A stretch of 64,000 nt of DNA. Origin: DVEG01 sp964405435. Its GTDB lineage: Bacteria; Cyanobacteriota; Cyanobacteriia; Cyanobacteriales; Oscillatoriaceae. This document shows, in pieces, positions 25,598 through 34,992 of the stretch; positions within the stretch are counted from its first letter, which is position 1; each line of letters begins with the position of its first letter. The stretch lies in assembly GCA_964405435.1 (NCBI GenBank), contig CAYOOD010000024.1:19931-83930 (forward strand), written 5' to 3'. Both the position numbers and the translations under genes were made by a program. The notes beneath the pieces were generated by a model that was not told the origin of the DNA, ran no database searches, and worked only from the letters and a program-made list of their open reading frames with translations.

Positions 25598-27325
25598 TCA
25601 ATTCGGGGCAACTGCGTAGTGGATCAGTTGGGCGAGTCGGTGGCGCAGGGTTTCCAGCCCGAGGGCACTCGTTGCGGAAATAAACACCGCCTGGGGAAAT
25701 TCCTCTCGCGCCAGAGCCAGCGCCTCTCCGTCGGCGCGATCGATTTTATTAAACGCGATCAGAGCCGGCCCGGGCGTGACCGGCATTTCGGCCAAAATCG
25801 CCATCACGGAACGAATCTGACTCTGCCAAGCAGGATGAGACAAATCCACGACGTGCAGCAGGGCATCGGCTTCGGTGACTTCCTCCAAGGTGGCGCGGAA
25901 AGCGTCAATCAGGGCGGGCGGGAGTTCGTGAATGAATCCCACTGTATCGGTCAATACAATCCACTCAGCCTCGCCGGTCACGGCGTCGGGAATTTGCAAG
26001 CGGCGCGTGGTGGGGTCGAGGGTTGCAAATAACTGGTCGGCGGTGTACACCTCGGCATCGGTGAGGGCGTTGAGCAGGGTGGACTTGCCCGCGTTGGTAT
26101 AGCCGACGATCGCCACGGAGGGGACTTCCCGGTGCTGCCGAGACAGCCGCAACCGGGCTCGGTGGGCTTGCAGTTGGTTCACTTCTTGCTGCAGGCGGGC
26201 GATGCGGCGCTGAATGGCGCGGCGTTCGGTTTCCAATTTGGTTTCGCCCGGGCCTCTCGTCCCGATGCCGCCGCCCAAGCGGGACATGGCTTGTCCCCTA
26301 CCGGTGAGGCGCGGCAGCATGTATTCCAGTTGCGCCAGTTCTACTTGCAACTTGCCCGCACCACTGCCGGCGCGCTGGGCGAAGATATCTAAAATCACTT
26401 CGGTGCGATCGACGACGCGCACGCCGATTTGCGTTTCCAAGTTTCTCACTTGTGCTGGCGACAAGTCGCGATCGAACACGATCAGATTTGCCCCGATTGT
26501 CTGGACGGCAAGGGCGATCTCCTGCACTTTTCCCGCACCCACCACCGTCTGAGGGTGGGGGCTGGGACGCCGCTGCTGTAGGGTTTGCAGCACAGTTCCC
26601 CCGGCAGTGTCTACTAACCGGGCGACTTCTGCGAGCCCGTCCTGAAACTGCTGGGCAGTCATGTCGTCCGTCATCAACCCGACTACCAGCACGCGATCGT
26701 GGTCGGCGTCAACCTGCTGGGCGACAAATTCCCGCTCGAATTCCGCTTCCAGCCCATTCACTAAGTCCAGAAAGTCTTGGGAAGTCAGCGCGTCGAGACT
26801 TTCTGGCGGCGACACGCTCCAGTAGAGGGGCGAACCCGAGTTTGAGATTTCTTCGCTGACGTGAGGGACTAAGTGAGCGAGATAAGTTTCTTTCACATAG
26901 CCGGTCGCTCCCCCACCTGCGCGGTAAAATCCGCTACCGGTGAGGGTGAGGAATACTAGGGCATCTAACCGCTGAATGGCCATTGCCGTCAGGGCGGCTT
27001 CGTCTGGCCCAGCCGATTTGAGCTGGGTGGCAATGCAGCGAATGCCGCTGAGGCGTCCAGCACCGTACCGGGGCAGCTCTAAGGGCGGAATTTGGGTTTG
27101 GCGGGGCGTGCCGACGCCAACGCGAATGACTTGACCGCGCCGGTTGATGTACGCGCACACGGGTTCGCCAATTTCCGTGCTGATGGCGGCGAGTCGCTGG
27201 GCAAATTCCGGCGTCGCGACGCGATCGCCCGGTAGCCGCTGGTGGTACAGCCGCTGTAGCTGTTTGAGTTGGCTGGGCTTTAGACCTTGTAGGTTTCCGT
27301 AAATCGTTTCTATAGGCGCGTGCAA
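25598..27325 (-). CDS. hflX: GTPase HflX
   Basis: 575 residues, longer than E. coli HflX because of a ~190-residue N-terminal extension typical of cyanobacteria. The HflX subdomain (about 205-385, ERVLVVGLM-like strand, GAGKVQEIALAVQTIGANL, GRGQAMSRLGGGIGTRGPGETKLE) precedes the G domain (G1 GYTNAGKST, G3 DTVGFIHELP, G4 NKID). The protein rescues or disassembles stalled 70S ribosomes under stress. TTG start at 27325, preceded by AGGAA at good spacing; homologues start close by. Confidence 0.93.
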   Translation of the reverse strand: MHAPIETIYGNLQGLKPSQLKQLQRLYHQRLPGDRVATPEFAQRLAAISTEIGEPVCAYINRRGQVIRVGVGTPRQTQIPPLELPRYGAGRLSGIRCIATQLKSAGPDEAALTAMAIQRLDALVFLTLTGSGFYRAGGGATGYVKETYLAHLVPHVSEEISNSGSPLYWSVSPPESLDALTSQDFLDLVNGLEAEFEREFVAQQVDADHDRVLVVGLMTDDMTAQQFQDGLAEVARLVDTAGGTVLQTLQQRRPSPHPQTVVGAGKVQEIALAVQTIGANLIVFDRDLSPAQVRNLETQIGVRVVDRTEVILDIFAQRAGSGAGKLQVELAQLEYMLPRLTGRGQAMSRLGGGIGTRGPGETKLETERRAIQRRIARLQQEVNQLQAHRARLRLSRQHREVPSVAIVGYTNAGKSTLLNALTDAEVYTADQLFATLDPTTRRLQIPDAVTGEAEWIVLTDTVGFIHELPPALIDAFRATLEEVTEADALLHVVDLSHPAWQSQIRSVMAILAEMPVTPGPALIAFNKIDRADGEALALAREEFPQAVFISATSALGLETLRHRLAQLIHYAVAPN

Positions 27326-27885
27326 CCAGTTTCCTGGCCCTCCAGATCGATTGCATTCACCGCTATCTTATCGCGACAGGCGGGGGAATTGACGGGAAAG
27401 CGGGCTCTGACTGGCTGGCGCTACCGGCTTAGAATGCCCAGTTTGTTTGGCCCGCTATTTCTATTTTTTTATTCAACCGCAGAGTACGCAGAGCGCGCAG
27501 GGGAAAGAAGAAAGGGAGGAATGGTAGGCGTTTTAAAGGGGTAGATTGGCAAGTTTACTATCCGTCCGAGATTGACTCTCGCTCGTTTTTTTGGGTTGTC
27601 GGGAGATTTTTTTATTTTGAGTTATAGCTCGAAATCGGCTTTTTAGGGATTGATATTACTGTTGAGCTTGAGATACGCTGGCTATTCCGCCGTGGCAAAT
27701 TTATGTGATGAGTAATTGTCATCTATTTTTTGCTAGACCCCGAATGGAAGCAGCGCTCGATACCAATCCGTGCAGCGCTCGTTCTATCGCAAGTTGGATA
27801 AAACTATCTGCAATAGGAGGGATTTTTAACCGACAAAAAAGTTTTATTTGTAAAGGAGTAGTTGCGCCCATTCGAGGAGATTTTC
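27326..27885. other. Divergent intergenic space, nothing recognised
   Basis: 560 nt between hflX and the SDR gene. It must hold both promoters. No RNA gene or convincing frame was seen. Confidence 0.5.
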
Positions 27886-28749
27886 ATGCCAGAAGAACAA
27901 CAACAGCTACAGCCTCCGCAGGAGCAAGAACGGCAGCCGGGATTGGAATCTGAAATGACGCCGAAACCGAAGGCGGAGGATTCGCAATATCGGGGCAGCG
28001 GCAAATTAGAGGGCAAAGTGGCGCTGATTACGGGCGGCGATAGCGGGATCGGTCGCGCAGTGGCGATCGCCTATGCGAAAGAAGGGGCGAAGGTGGCGAT
28101 CGCCTACCTCGACGAACACGAGGACGCCAAAGAAACGAAACATCTCGTGGAAGAAGAGGACAGTCAGTGCCTCACGATTGCCGGCGACGTAGGCGACGAA
28201 CGGTTTTGTCAGCTAGCCGTGCAGCAGACTATTGACACGTTCGGTCGCCTCGACGTTCTCGTCAACAACGCTGCCGAACAACACCCGCAAAAGAGCATTG
28301 AGGATATCAGTGCCGAACAGCTCGAACGCACGTTCCGCACGAATATTTTCTCGATGTTTTACCTGACGAAAGCAGCCCTGCCCTACTTGAAAGAAGGGAG
28401 CGCGATCGTCAATACGGCTTCGGTAACGGCTTATAAAGGCAATCCGCAACTGCTAGATTATTCTTCTACGAAAGGGGCGATCGTTGCTTTTACGCGATCG
28501 CTCTCGCAATCCCTGGTCGAAAAAGGCATTCGCGTCAACGGCGTGGCTCCTGGCCCCATTTGGACGCCGCTAATCCCCTCTACTTTCCCTGGAGAAAAAG
28601 TGGCGACGTTTGGCAAGCAGGTGCCGATGCAGCGTGCCGGTCAGCCGGAAGAAGTTGCCCCCTGTTATGTATTTTTGGCGTCTGATGACTCGTCTTACAT
28701 GTCCGGTCAGGTTTTGCATCCCAACGGCGGCGAAGTCGTTAACGGTTGA
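27886..28749 (+). CDS. Short-chain dehydrogenase/reductase (YhdF/YghA-like)
   Basis: 287 residues from ATG 27886, with AGGAG ending 7 nt upstream. After a polar N-terminal tail (about 1-45; PKPKAEDSQYRGSGKLEGK) comes the Rossmann fold: cofactor loop TGGDSGIGRAV, NNAAEQHPQ, and the catalytic YSSTK (YxxxK) with Ser in NTASVTAYKG. The tail plus the PGPIWTPLIPSTFP loop place it near stress-related SDRs such as YhdF and YghA, whose substrates are poorly known. It lies beside two hemerythrin genes on the other strand. Confidence 0.87.
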   Translation: MPEEQQQLQPPQEQERQPGLESEMTPKPKAEDSQYRGSGKLEGKVALITGGDSGIGRAVAIAYAKEGAKVAIAYLDEHEDAKETKHLVEEEDSQCLTIAGDVGDERFCQLAVQQTIDTFGRLDVLVNNAAEQHPQKSIEDISAEQLERTFRTNIFSMFYLTKAALPYLKEGSAIVNTASVTAYKGNPQLLDYSSTKGAIVAFTRSLSQSLVEKGIRVNGVAPGPIWTPLIPSTFPGEKVATFGKQVPMQRAGQPEEVAPCYVFLASDDSSYMSGQVLHPNGGEVVNG

Positions 28750-28834
28750 GGCGATCGCAATTGTCTAGGGACAGTCGGGAAAAAGCCGCCGGCAACGCAG
28801 ATATAGCGGTTTAATGGTGGATGAAGTACAGCTT

Positions 28835-28868
28835 AGAAACCCGGCTTCGTCGAAGTTGCCGGGTTTCT
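28835..28868. repeat. Palindrome AGAAACCCGGC...GCCGGGTTTCT
   Basis: A perfect-arm hairpin of the dispersed GAAACCCGG family, 86 nt downstream of the SDR stop. Confidence 0.75.
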
Positions 28869-28948
28869 CAGTCCCTCACGAGGATGAAAACCGCTATATA
28901 TTCCGATAAAAGTATCGTCTCTATACTGCAATCCGCTCAGACTGAAAA

Positions 28949-28975
28949 AAAGGGAGGCTATCTTCACCTCCCTTT
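28949..28975 (-). terminator. Rho-independent terminator of the hemerythrin gene
   Basis: A 9-bp perfect stem AAAGGGAGG/CCTCCCTTT, with eight T residues on the minus strand after it. It lies 190 nt past the stop of the minus-strand hemerythrin gene. The space around it (28750-29162) holds no gene. Confidence 0.65.
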
Positions 28976-29162
28976 AACACGCTGGTCAACCTTTTATCTT
29001 TTTTGCGGCTATCTGCCCCTGTGCGCTGCGAATAGGTTATCGCTAATAGCTCGTGGGTAATGGGATTCTCAAGGGGATAAACTACCGGATGGTTTCTGCC
29101 AGGAAGAGACGCTCGCTTCCCCCTTTCCTATTACCCATTCCTCCGTACCAGTTTGTTTGCGT

Positions 29163-29615
29163 TTATCGAGCCGCTAGCATTTCTTCTTGCAGTTGAGTTT
29201 TCGTCTGTTTGAAATCATCAGCTAGCTGTTCGAGTTCTTCCTCGTCCATGCAATCTTCGACTGTAGGGAATACCTCGCTTTCTTCTTCTTCAACGTGATG
29301 CTGAACCGCGTTTTTGAGATCGAGGAGTTTTTTGGCAAAGTCAGGTGAAGTCGCATCCAGAGACTTCATTTCTTCTAACATGACCTTCATCTCGACATGC
29401 TCCTCTTCGGCTTCGTCGAGTAGCGCCTCAGTTTCTTCGTATTCGCGCATCGCTGCGTAGAAGGTTAATTCTTCAGCTTCTGCGTGCATACTTAATTCTT
29501 TGTAAATTTGCTCGAACAATTTTTCACGCTTTTTCGGCTCGGCAGTTCCCTCGATTTCAGAGAATAATTTTTCGACCTTCCGGTGGTCTTTTTTGAGCAA
29601 TTCAAAAATCTGCAT
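29163..29615 (-). CDS. Hemerythrin-like HHE domain protein
   Basis: 150 residues, a single four-helix HHE domain with likely di-iron ligands: His11 (LLKKDHRKV), HAEAEE (near 49), EEHVEMK (near 83) and HHVEEEESEVFP (near 108-118). Such proteins bind oxygen, nitric oxide or iron, or sense redox. The ligand use here is not provable from sequence. The C-terminus (DDFKQTKTQLQEEMLAAR) is very like that of the 343-residue neighbour, showing a common origin. Confidence 0.87.
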   Translation of the reverse strand: MQIFELLKKDHRKVEKLFSEIEGTAEPKKREKLFEQIYKELSMHAEAEELTFYAAMREYEETEALLDEAEEEHVEMKVMLEEMKSLDATSPDFAKKLLDLKNAVQHHVEEEESEVFPTVEDCMDEEELEQLADDFKQTKTQLQEEMLAAR

Positions 29616-29942
29616 GACATTTGACTCCTTGTAGAGAGTAGATGAAATTCAAGAACAAACTTTGGCGAACTCTCCTCAAATTTTGCTTGTAATGCCGAAG
29701 GGTGGCTTGACACTTATCTCTTCTTCCAATCGCCACTTGCTAACTCAGTTTGCTATAGCGTTTCTATTTGATTGGTGAAAAACCTTTGTCTGGAGTCAGC
29801 CCCTCCTGCCCTGGCATTGCCAGGTCGAGGCTGGTAATGTGTTGAGGAGTAATTTTTCACATCAATTAGCAAGGCTATATTTATATGGCAACCGCAGAGA
29901 TTGCGGAAAGTTAAGTTGTTCGATGAAAGTAGTAGAGCCAAT

Positions 29943-29970
29943 AATCCCACCAGCTAACTGGTGGGATTTT
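29943..29970. terminator. Hairpin between the two hemerythrin genes
   Basis: An 11-bp stem AATCCCACCAG/CTGGTGGGATT with a 4-nt loop, followed by TTTT on the plus strand. It lies just past the stop of the larger hemerythrin gene and likely limits read-through. Confidence 0.55.
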
Positions 29971-30040
29971 CACCTCTCTAATGTTTGGTTATCTAGGCGG
30001 TTACTCGTTCGGAGAGAAGCCTTTTTGTCGATGTTATCGA

Positions 30041-31072
30041 TTAACGAATAGAAGCTGCCATTCGTTCTTGCAACTGAGCTTTAATGCGCTTGAACTCGGT
30101 AGCCATTTGCTTTTGTTGCTCGTCGCTGAAGTTGTCGCGGATGATGGGGAACACGTCATTTTCTTCTTGATTCTTGTGATGGTGTACCGCATTCCGCAGG
30201 CGGCGAATATTTTCTTTGAAGTCGGGTGTTCCCGGATTCAAAGACCGGAGTTGATCTAGCATGTGCTTCATTTCCGCTTGCTCGGAATAGAGGTCGTTAG
30301 TCTTTCCGTAATAATTGCGGATTGCCGGATAGACGAGTTGCTCTTCAGCTTCGGCATGAACGCTCAAATCTTTGTAGAGTTGGCCGAAATATTCTTGGAT
30401 TTTGTTGGGATCGTTGCTGCGATCGATTTCCATGAATAGAGTATCGGCTTTGGTATGATCCATGCGGATGATATCGCGGATGCTCATCTCGCTGTCGCTG
30501 CGCGTGACGACACTGCCGGCAACGCCCGTGATTGCCATAATCGCATCTTGTACCCGCGCCCAAATGCTTTGATCGGGATCTTGCCCGGTGAGTTCGCGAG
30601 TGCCCAGAATTTCTAGAATCCCTTTCAGTTGCTCTTGGTGAGCCCGGTTGTCGAAGTTCACGGCATTCAAGGGACCGATCGCGGCTTCGATATCAGCGCC
30701 AACAACCTGAGCGGCTTTGTGGATCAGACTTCCCGCCATCGTTTGTTTGTGCTTGAGCAGCTCGTGTTCGGCGACCTTTTCATGCAGAGTATAGTCGGAA
30801 CTGTTCATCATATTCCGAGCTTTGTCAATCACCTGCTCAGTGGTGTTTCTGGGATCGCTCTGGATGCCATACTGAACAATCACGGTTTCTAAGACGCCGA
30901 GGTTTTTCCGATCGTCTTCCAGCATGTCTCGCAGGCGATTGGCAATTTCCTGGTCGCTACAAGCGTTTATTAATTTCTCGTCGTTGGAAATTAGGAAATT
31001 TTGCAGGGCTCTCATATCTGCCAATTTCATGCCGATCGCCAAGCGCTTACTATCTTCAAGCGTCACTACCAT
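30041..31072 (-). CDS. Two-domain protein: ferritin-like helical domain plus hemerythrin domain
   Basis: 343 residues. Residues about 1-180 form a helical ferritin-like region (MRALQNFLISNDEKLI, VAEHELLKHKQTMAGSLIHKAAQVVG) of unknown job. Residues about 195-343 are an HHE domain with ligand motifs IRMDHTKADTLF, HAEAEEQLVYPAI, EQAEMKHML and HHHKNQEENDVFPII. This fusion is common in cyanobacteria. The domain closely resembles the separate hemerythrin next door. An iron/oxygen or stress role is inferred from the family only. Confidence 0.85.
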   Translation of the reverse strand: MVVTLEDSKRLAIGMKLADMRALQNFLISNDEKLINACSDQEIANRLRDMLEDDRKNLGVLETVIVQYGIQSDPRNTTEQVIDKARNMMNSSDYTLHEKVAEHELLKHKQTMAGSLIHKAAQVVGADIEAAIGPLNAVNFDNRAHQEQLKGILEILGTRELTGQDPDQSIWARVQDAIMAITGVAGSVVTRSDSEMSIRDIIRMDHTKADTLFMEIDRSNDPNKIQEYFGQLYKDLSVHAEAEEQLVYPAIRNYYGKTNDLYSEQAEMKHMLDQLRSLNPGTPDFKENIRRLRNAVHHHKNQEENDVFPIIRDNFSDEQQKQMATEFKRIKAQLQERMAASIR

Positions 31073-31467
31073 GTTTGTTCTCCTAAATGAAAATTTCTTT
31101 GCAGGATCGAATTACTTTTAGCCTCTCACACCCATCCCTTCATCTCATCCACCTTGCGACAGATTTGATATTAACTGAAGAGGTAAAGTCGGTTCAATCC
31201 AGACGGTTTGGCTTGACGTCCAGCACGATTCAGCCCGTGCAGGCGATCGCGCTGAAAAAAGGGCACCCATGAGCGACAGTCTTGTTTTGGGCGGTTTACA
31301 AAAGTTTATATAAAATTCAAGCCAGTCATTGACGGACAGCTCTTGAAAATGCAATGGCGATCGCCTCACAAGAAGTGGCGATCGCCAAAATAATTATCCT
31401 CCGGCTTAATTTTTTTTCAATCTATCCCCAGAAAGAACTCCCTCTCCCTCTGGAGAAAGAGAAACCC
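31073..31467. other. Intergenic space, nothing recognised
   Basis: 395 nt with paired HIP1-type motifs GGCGATCGCC around 31355-31387, which could form a long weak hairpin (loop ~20 nt). No gene was seen. Confidence 0.45.
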
Positions 31468-32667
31468 TCAGCATCGCTGATAGCGCATCCCCGGCAGTTG
31501 GGATACCAGCCCCAACAATTCCAACTGCAAAAGGGCACTGGAAACCTCTGCCGCTGACAATCCAGACTCGAGAGCGATCGCGTCGAGGGAAACCGCCTCA
31601 ACTGTTACCGCTTGCAAGACTTTGGCGAGTTCTGGAGCCAGTTCTGGAACCAGTTCTGGTTTCAGCGGCGGCACTGGGGCACTGCCCCGATCCCCCCCTT
31701 TTTTTCGAGAAGAGAGGCGGGGCTCGGCAGCGGGGGGCGCAGTATCGAACAGAGACAACTGCTGGGGTGTGTCGATCGGTGGGATGGCACCGAGCATTTC
31801 CAACAGGTGTTCCTCGCTGACAATCACCTCAGCGCCATTTTTCAGGAGCCGCAGACAGCCCTGAGAGTTGTAATCGTCCACTCGCCCGGGCAAAGCGTAC
31901 ACATCCCGACAAAACTCGTTGGCCAGGTGTGCGGTAATCAGAGCACCCGATCGCGCCGGGGCTTCTATCACCAACAGCGCGCGGCTCAACCCGGCAATAA
32001 TGCGATTGCGCTGGGGAAAGTGTTCGGGTTTGGTGCTCGTACCGGATGGGTACTCGCTGAACGCCGCCCCCTGCTGCAGGAGGCGCTGGTAGAGCGCTCG
32101 ATTGCTATCGGGATACACCTTATCTAAATGGGTGCCCAAAATGGCCAGCGTGCGGCCACCGACATCGAGACAGGCGCGGTGGGCTTCGGTGTCGATTCCC
32201 GCCGCCATGCCGGAAACAATGGTAAAACCGCTCTTCGCTAGAAGCCCGCTGAGCCGGCGAGTCCAGCGGATGCCGTATTCGGAGGGCTTGCGGGTGCCGA
32301 CGATCCCCACTACTGGAGTGATGCCTTGATTTTCTAAGGGGTTGATTTGCCCCCGGTAGTACAGCACTGGCGGCGGGTTGGGAATTTCCAGCAGCAGGCG
32401 GGGATAGTCGGGATCGGCGGGGGAAAAGAAATGAGGGTTTTTTTGCAGGTGTTCTTGGAGGAAGCGCTGGGGATCGAGTTGCGATCGCCCGCGAACTGCC
32501 TTTTCCACCATCTGCCGCCCGAAGCCTTCTACTTGCCCCAAGGCTGCCGGTGCCGCATCCCAAGCTGCTGCTAAGCTGCCAAAGTGCAACTGCAACCGGC
32601 GGATTAAAATCGGCCCTACACCGGGAATTTGCGACCAAGCCAGCCAATATGCCCTTTCTTCCGTCAA
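31468..32667 (-). CDS. dprA: DNA-processing protein DprA
   Basis: 399 residues. DprA binds incoming single-stranded DNA and loads RecA during natural transformation. The Rossmann-like core (about 75-290) has VGIVGTRKPSEYG, SGMAAGIDTEAHRACLD, LGTHLDKVYP, FPQRNRIIAGLS and ALPGRVDDYNSQGCLRLL. A helix-hairpin-helix N-terminus (IPGVGPILIRRL) and a C-terminal winged-helix (about 335-395) complete it. It suggests a potential for DNA uptake; no other competence gene is in the window. Confidence 0.95.
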   Translation of the reverse strand: MTEERAYWLAWSQIPGVGPILIRRLQLHFGSLAAAWDAAPAALGQVEGFGRQMVEKAVRGRSQLDPQRFLQEHLQKNPHFFSPADPDYPRLLLEIPNPPPVLYYRGQINPLENQGITPVVGIVGTRKPSEYGIRWTRRLSGLLAKSGFTIVSGMAAGIDTEAHRACLDVGGRTLAILGTHLDKVYPDSNRALYQRLLQQGAAFSEYPSGTSTKPEHFPQRNRIIAGLSRALLVIEAPARSGALITAHLANEFCRDVYALPGRVDDYNSQGCLRLLKNGAEVIVSEEHLLEMLGAIPPIDTPQQLSLFDTAPPAAEPRLSSRKKGGDRGSAPVPPLKPELVPELAPELAKVLQAVTVEAVSLDAIALESGLSAAEVSSALLQLELLGLVSQLPGMRYQRC

Positions 32668-32748
32668 TGCTTTTTCCTCTCACTATTTCAGGCTTGTTGC
32701 GATCGCGCGCAACCGCAGCGATAAATTAGCCGTGCTGGAAAGATTGCG

Positions 32749-33429
32749 TCAATTTTTCCAATTGACAAACCGCGCGTAAATGTAAGCAATGGTTTCAAAA
32801 ATAACCGTCCTCACTCCTTCGCTGGATTTCCACCACGTTTGGGAATTGTAATCGAGTGGTTCTGCCGCGATTGCCCCGACGCTGATGTCAGGAGCCAATA
32901 CCTTTTTAAAGATAAACTGGCTGCGGCGAGCGTGAGGGCCGAGGGTGTAAAGATTGATGGCGCTGACTTTTAAATCGGAAGTCAAAAGCCATTGCTTCAG
33001 GGCGACGGCAGCGGTATAGGTACGGTTTTGGAGGGAATTGGGCGCGGGAACGGCGACAACGTGCTCTTTCTCCAAACCGAGCGCCATCAAAGTTGCTGCC
33101 GCGAGTTCGGCAAAACTTTTGTACTCCGAGAGATGGTAGCCGAGGCTCAGAGGAAGGCCGGTGGCAATCAATTTTTGATAAGAACCGCGCCTGAATTCGG
33201 CGAGGGCTGCTTCGAGAACGCGGTCTGGCACCCAGCCTTCCACGACCAACACGTCAGCCGCGATCGGGGAATTGACGGCGAGAAACGGATAGATATTGCT
33301 AAAGGCAAATACAGCGAGAGAACTCAGGCAAAACAGAGCCATTCCCCATCCCCAGGCGGTCAGCGCCCGCACTTCTTTGCGGCGGATGAGGCGGATTTGG
33401 AATTTCTTAAGATTTCCGCGCGCCATCAC
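32749..33429 (-). CDS. YdcF/SanA-like (DUF218) membrane-anchored protein
   Basis: 226 residues. One N-terminal helix (about 22-45) anchors a DUF218-type domain (about 55-215) with DVLVVEGWVPDRVLEAALAEF, KLIATGLPLS and SLQNRTYTAAVALKQWL (the usual NT...A region). The family includes ElyC and SanA, linked to envelope or vancomycin-barrier functions. The start GTG overlaps the stop of the DUF2301 gene (GTGA); an ATG is the very next codon. The two are therefore translationally coupled. Confidence 0.78.
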   Translation of the reverse strand: MMARGNLKKFQIRLIRRKEVRALTAWGWGMALFCLSSLAVFAFSNIYPFLAVNSPIAADVLVVEGWVPDRVLEAALAEFRRGSYQKLIATGLPLSLGYHLSEYKSFAELAAATLMALGLEKEHVVAVPAPNSLQNRTYTAAVALKQWLLTSDLKVSAINLYTLGPHARRSQFIFKKVLAPDISVGAIAAEPLDYNSQTWWKSSEGVRTVIFETIAYIYARFVNWKN

Positions 33430-34085
33430 GCCCCCGCAGATTGCCGCTCTTTCAGATAAGCAAAAACACTTTTATCTCCGATATCGGGAGGAATGGCTTG
33501 AGTAACTTTGCGCAGTGCAAACACCGCGAACAGTACGGCCCAGATCGCCAGCAATACCTGCTCCGCTGCTAGCGGCAGCAATCCAGTCAGGTGACCGAGC
33601 AGCAGGAAGGGTACGAGGGGAGTCAGCAATTTCGTTTCCAGTCGGTTGAAGCAAAAAGCTTCTTTAAAATAAATCCCTGTCAGCGCCGCAAAGGTAAAAC
33701 CGATACCAAATAGAGTGGCTGGGTGGTTGTAAACTGTTAAGGCTAGGGGTTCGCTGCTTTGCAGCGCTAAGACGCCGGCAGCTACGCTGCCAATGAGCCA
33801 AAATAGCTGGAGGAGTCGGTGCAGTGCGGCCATGTAAATGTGGATCGCCGCCAAGCTAACGCCCAGTGCCAGACAGAAACAGGCATACAGGGGAGTGAGC
33901 GCCTGCACGACTGTTGGGTTATTGACCGCAAGCAAGACGAGACTGGTGCCGGTGGCAAAACACAGGCAAGCCACGAGCAATCCGCTGCGGTAGATGATGA
34001 CGCCTGCGCGATCGCTCTGAGTAATGGTAAACTCGCCAAATTGGCCTTGGTATACCTCTGGTTGTAACTGCGTGATTGGTGTCAT
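33426..34085 (-). CDS. DUF2301 integral membrane protein
   Basis: 219 residues from ATG 34085, preceded by GGAGG at 5-nt spacing; an upstream in-frame start adds 16 residues without a ribosome site. It has six to seven hydrophobic segments (about 30-200) with the family patterns GQFGEFTITQSDRAGVIIYR, GIYFKEAFCFNR and LIPLVPFLLLGHL-like. Found in cyanobacteria and plastid-bearing lines; function unknown. It overlaps the YdcF-like gene. Confidence 0.82.
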   Translation of the reverse strand: MTPITQLQPEVYQGQFGEFTITQSDRAGVIIYRSGLLVACLCFATGTSLVLLAVNNPTVVQALTPLYACFCLALGVSLAAIHIYMAALHRLLQLFWLIGSVAAGVLALQSSEPLALTVYNHPATLFGIGFTFAALTGIYFKEAFCFNRLETKLLTPLVPFLLLGHLTGLLPLAAEQVLLAIWAVLFAVFALRKVTQAIPPDIGDKSVFAYLKERQSAGA

Positions 34086-34159
34086 GGTTTCCTCCGCTCT
34101 ATCAACGGCAAGGCGATTGCTGCCAAGATACACTTTAGTTATAAACCAGCCTGGGGGAT

Positions 34160-34819
34160 ATGGGGATGTCTAAATCTGATAAAAAGAAGAGTCGCAGTTC
34201 GGATAAGTTTTCACTTTCAGAAGTGAAAATCATAGAAATTGATGAAGCGATTTTTGGCAGGATATCTGAAAAAATTGAGAGACAAGAAAATCGATTCAAT
34301 CATTTAATAGAGCGGCAGGTCAACTCCAGCCACTTATTAAAATCCGGATTGGCTCAAGATAAAATCGACTTTGAGGATGCTGTCAGTTGGGAAATCGAAG
34401 CCGAAGAAATTGACAAGCACCTCACCCGTATCAGGGGAGTTTTATGCAGCAAAAATTTAGAGGTAAATGAAGCCAACTTAACGGCCTATCTCACCTACCT
34501 TAGAAATAATATAAATCTGCCGTGTTTGCTCACGGGAATTGAAGCATTTGAATGGGAAGACTATTACGTTTTAGGGCCAGGACACCCGAAAGAGTATGAA
34601 AAGCTCAAGAAAACTAAGGCTTGTCATACCGACACATTCAAGCTGATTGGTTTCAAAGATTTAGTGAGGGAGGAAGAAGGGATTTTTGTTGAAGTTCAGC
34701 GCGTCACTGACAACAAAAAATTTACGCTGCCGCTCTCCGATCTGGAAGCGATCGATGAAGAATCGGCCAATGCAGAGTTATTGGATGATTACGCGGTTTG
34801 GTTTGTCAATTATATCTAA
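34160..34819 (+). CDS. CcbP-like calcium-binding protein with N-terminal extension
   Basis: 219 residues. Residues about 95-219 resemble the cyanobacterial calcium-binding protein CcbP: YLRNNINLPCLLTGIEAFEW, KEYEKLKKTKACHTDTFKLI, VEVQRVTDNKKFTLPLSDLEA and LDDYAVWFVNYI, rich in acidic residues. In Anabaena, CcbP buffers Ca2+. Here it has ~90 extra N-terminal residues that are charged and helical. Base use is A/T-richer than the neighbours. The start may be ATG 34160 or ATG 34166; the second has better spacing from GGGGGA. Family call is from memory. Confidence 0.6.
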   Translation: MGMSKSDKKKSRSSDKFSLSEVKIIEIDEAIFGRISEKIERQENRFNHLIERQVNSSHLLKSGLAQDKIDFEDAVSWEIEAEEIDKHLTRIRGVLCSKNLEVNEANLTAYLTYLRNNINLPCLLTGIEAFEWEDYYVLGPGHPKEYEKLKKTKACHTDTFKLIGFKDLVREEEGIFVEVQRVTDNKKFTLPLSDLEAIDEESANAELLDDYAVWFVNYI

Positions 34820-34992
34820 AGGTAGCGAACCAAGAGAGCGGTTTTTTCTTCGGGTTTATACTTCATGGGTAGAGTGCAGGACAGAGAGAATGGAGACTGG
34901 GATCTGCCACAACTGACTGCTTTTTCGACTGAATGCGTTTCGATCGGACTGAGGAAGCGATCGCTGCAGGGGGATGGTTTTGGACGCAGTTT

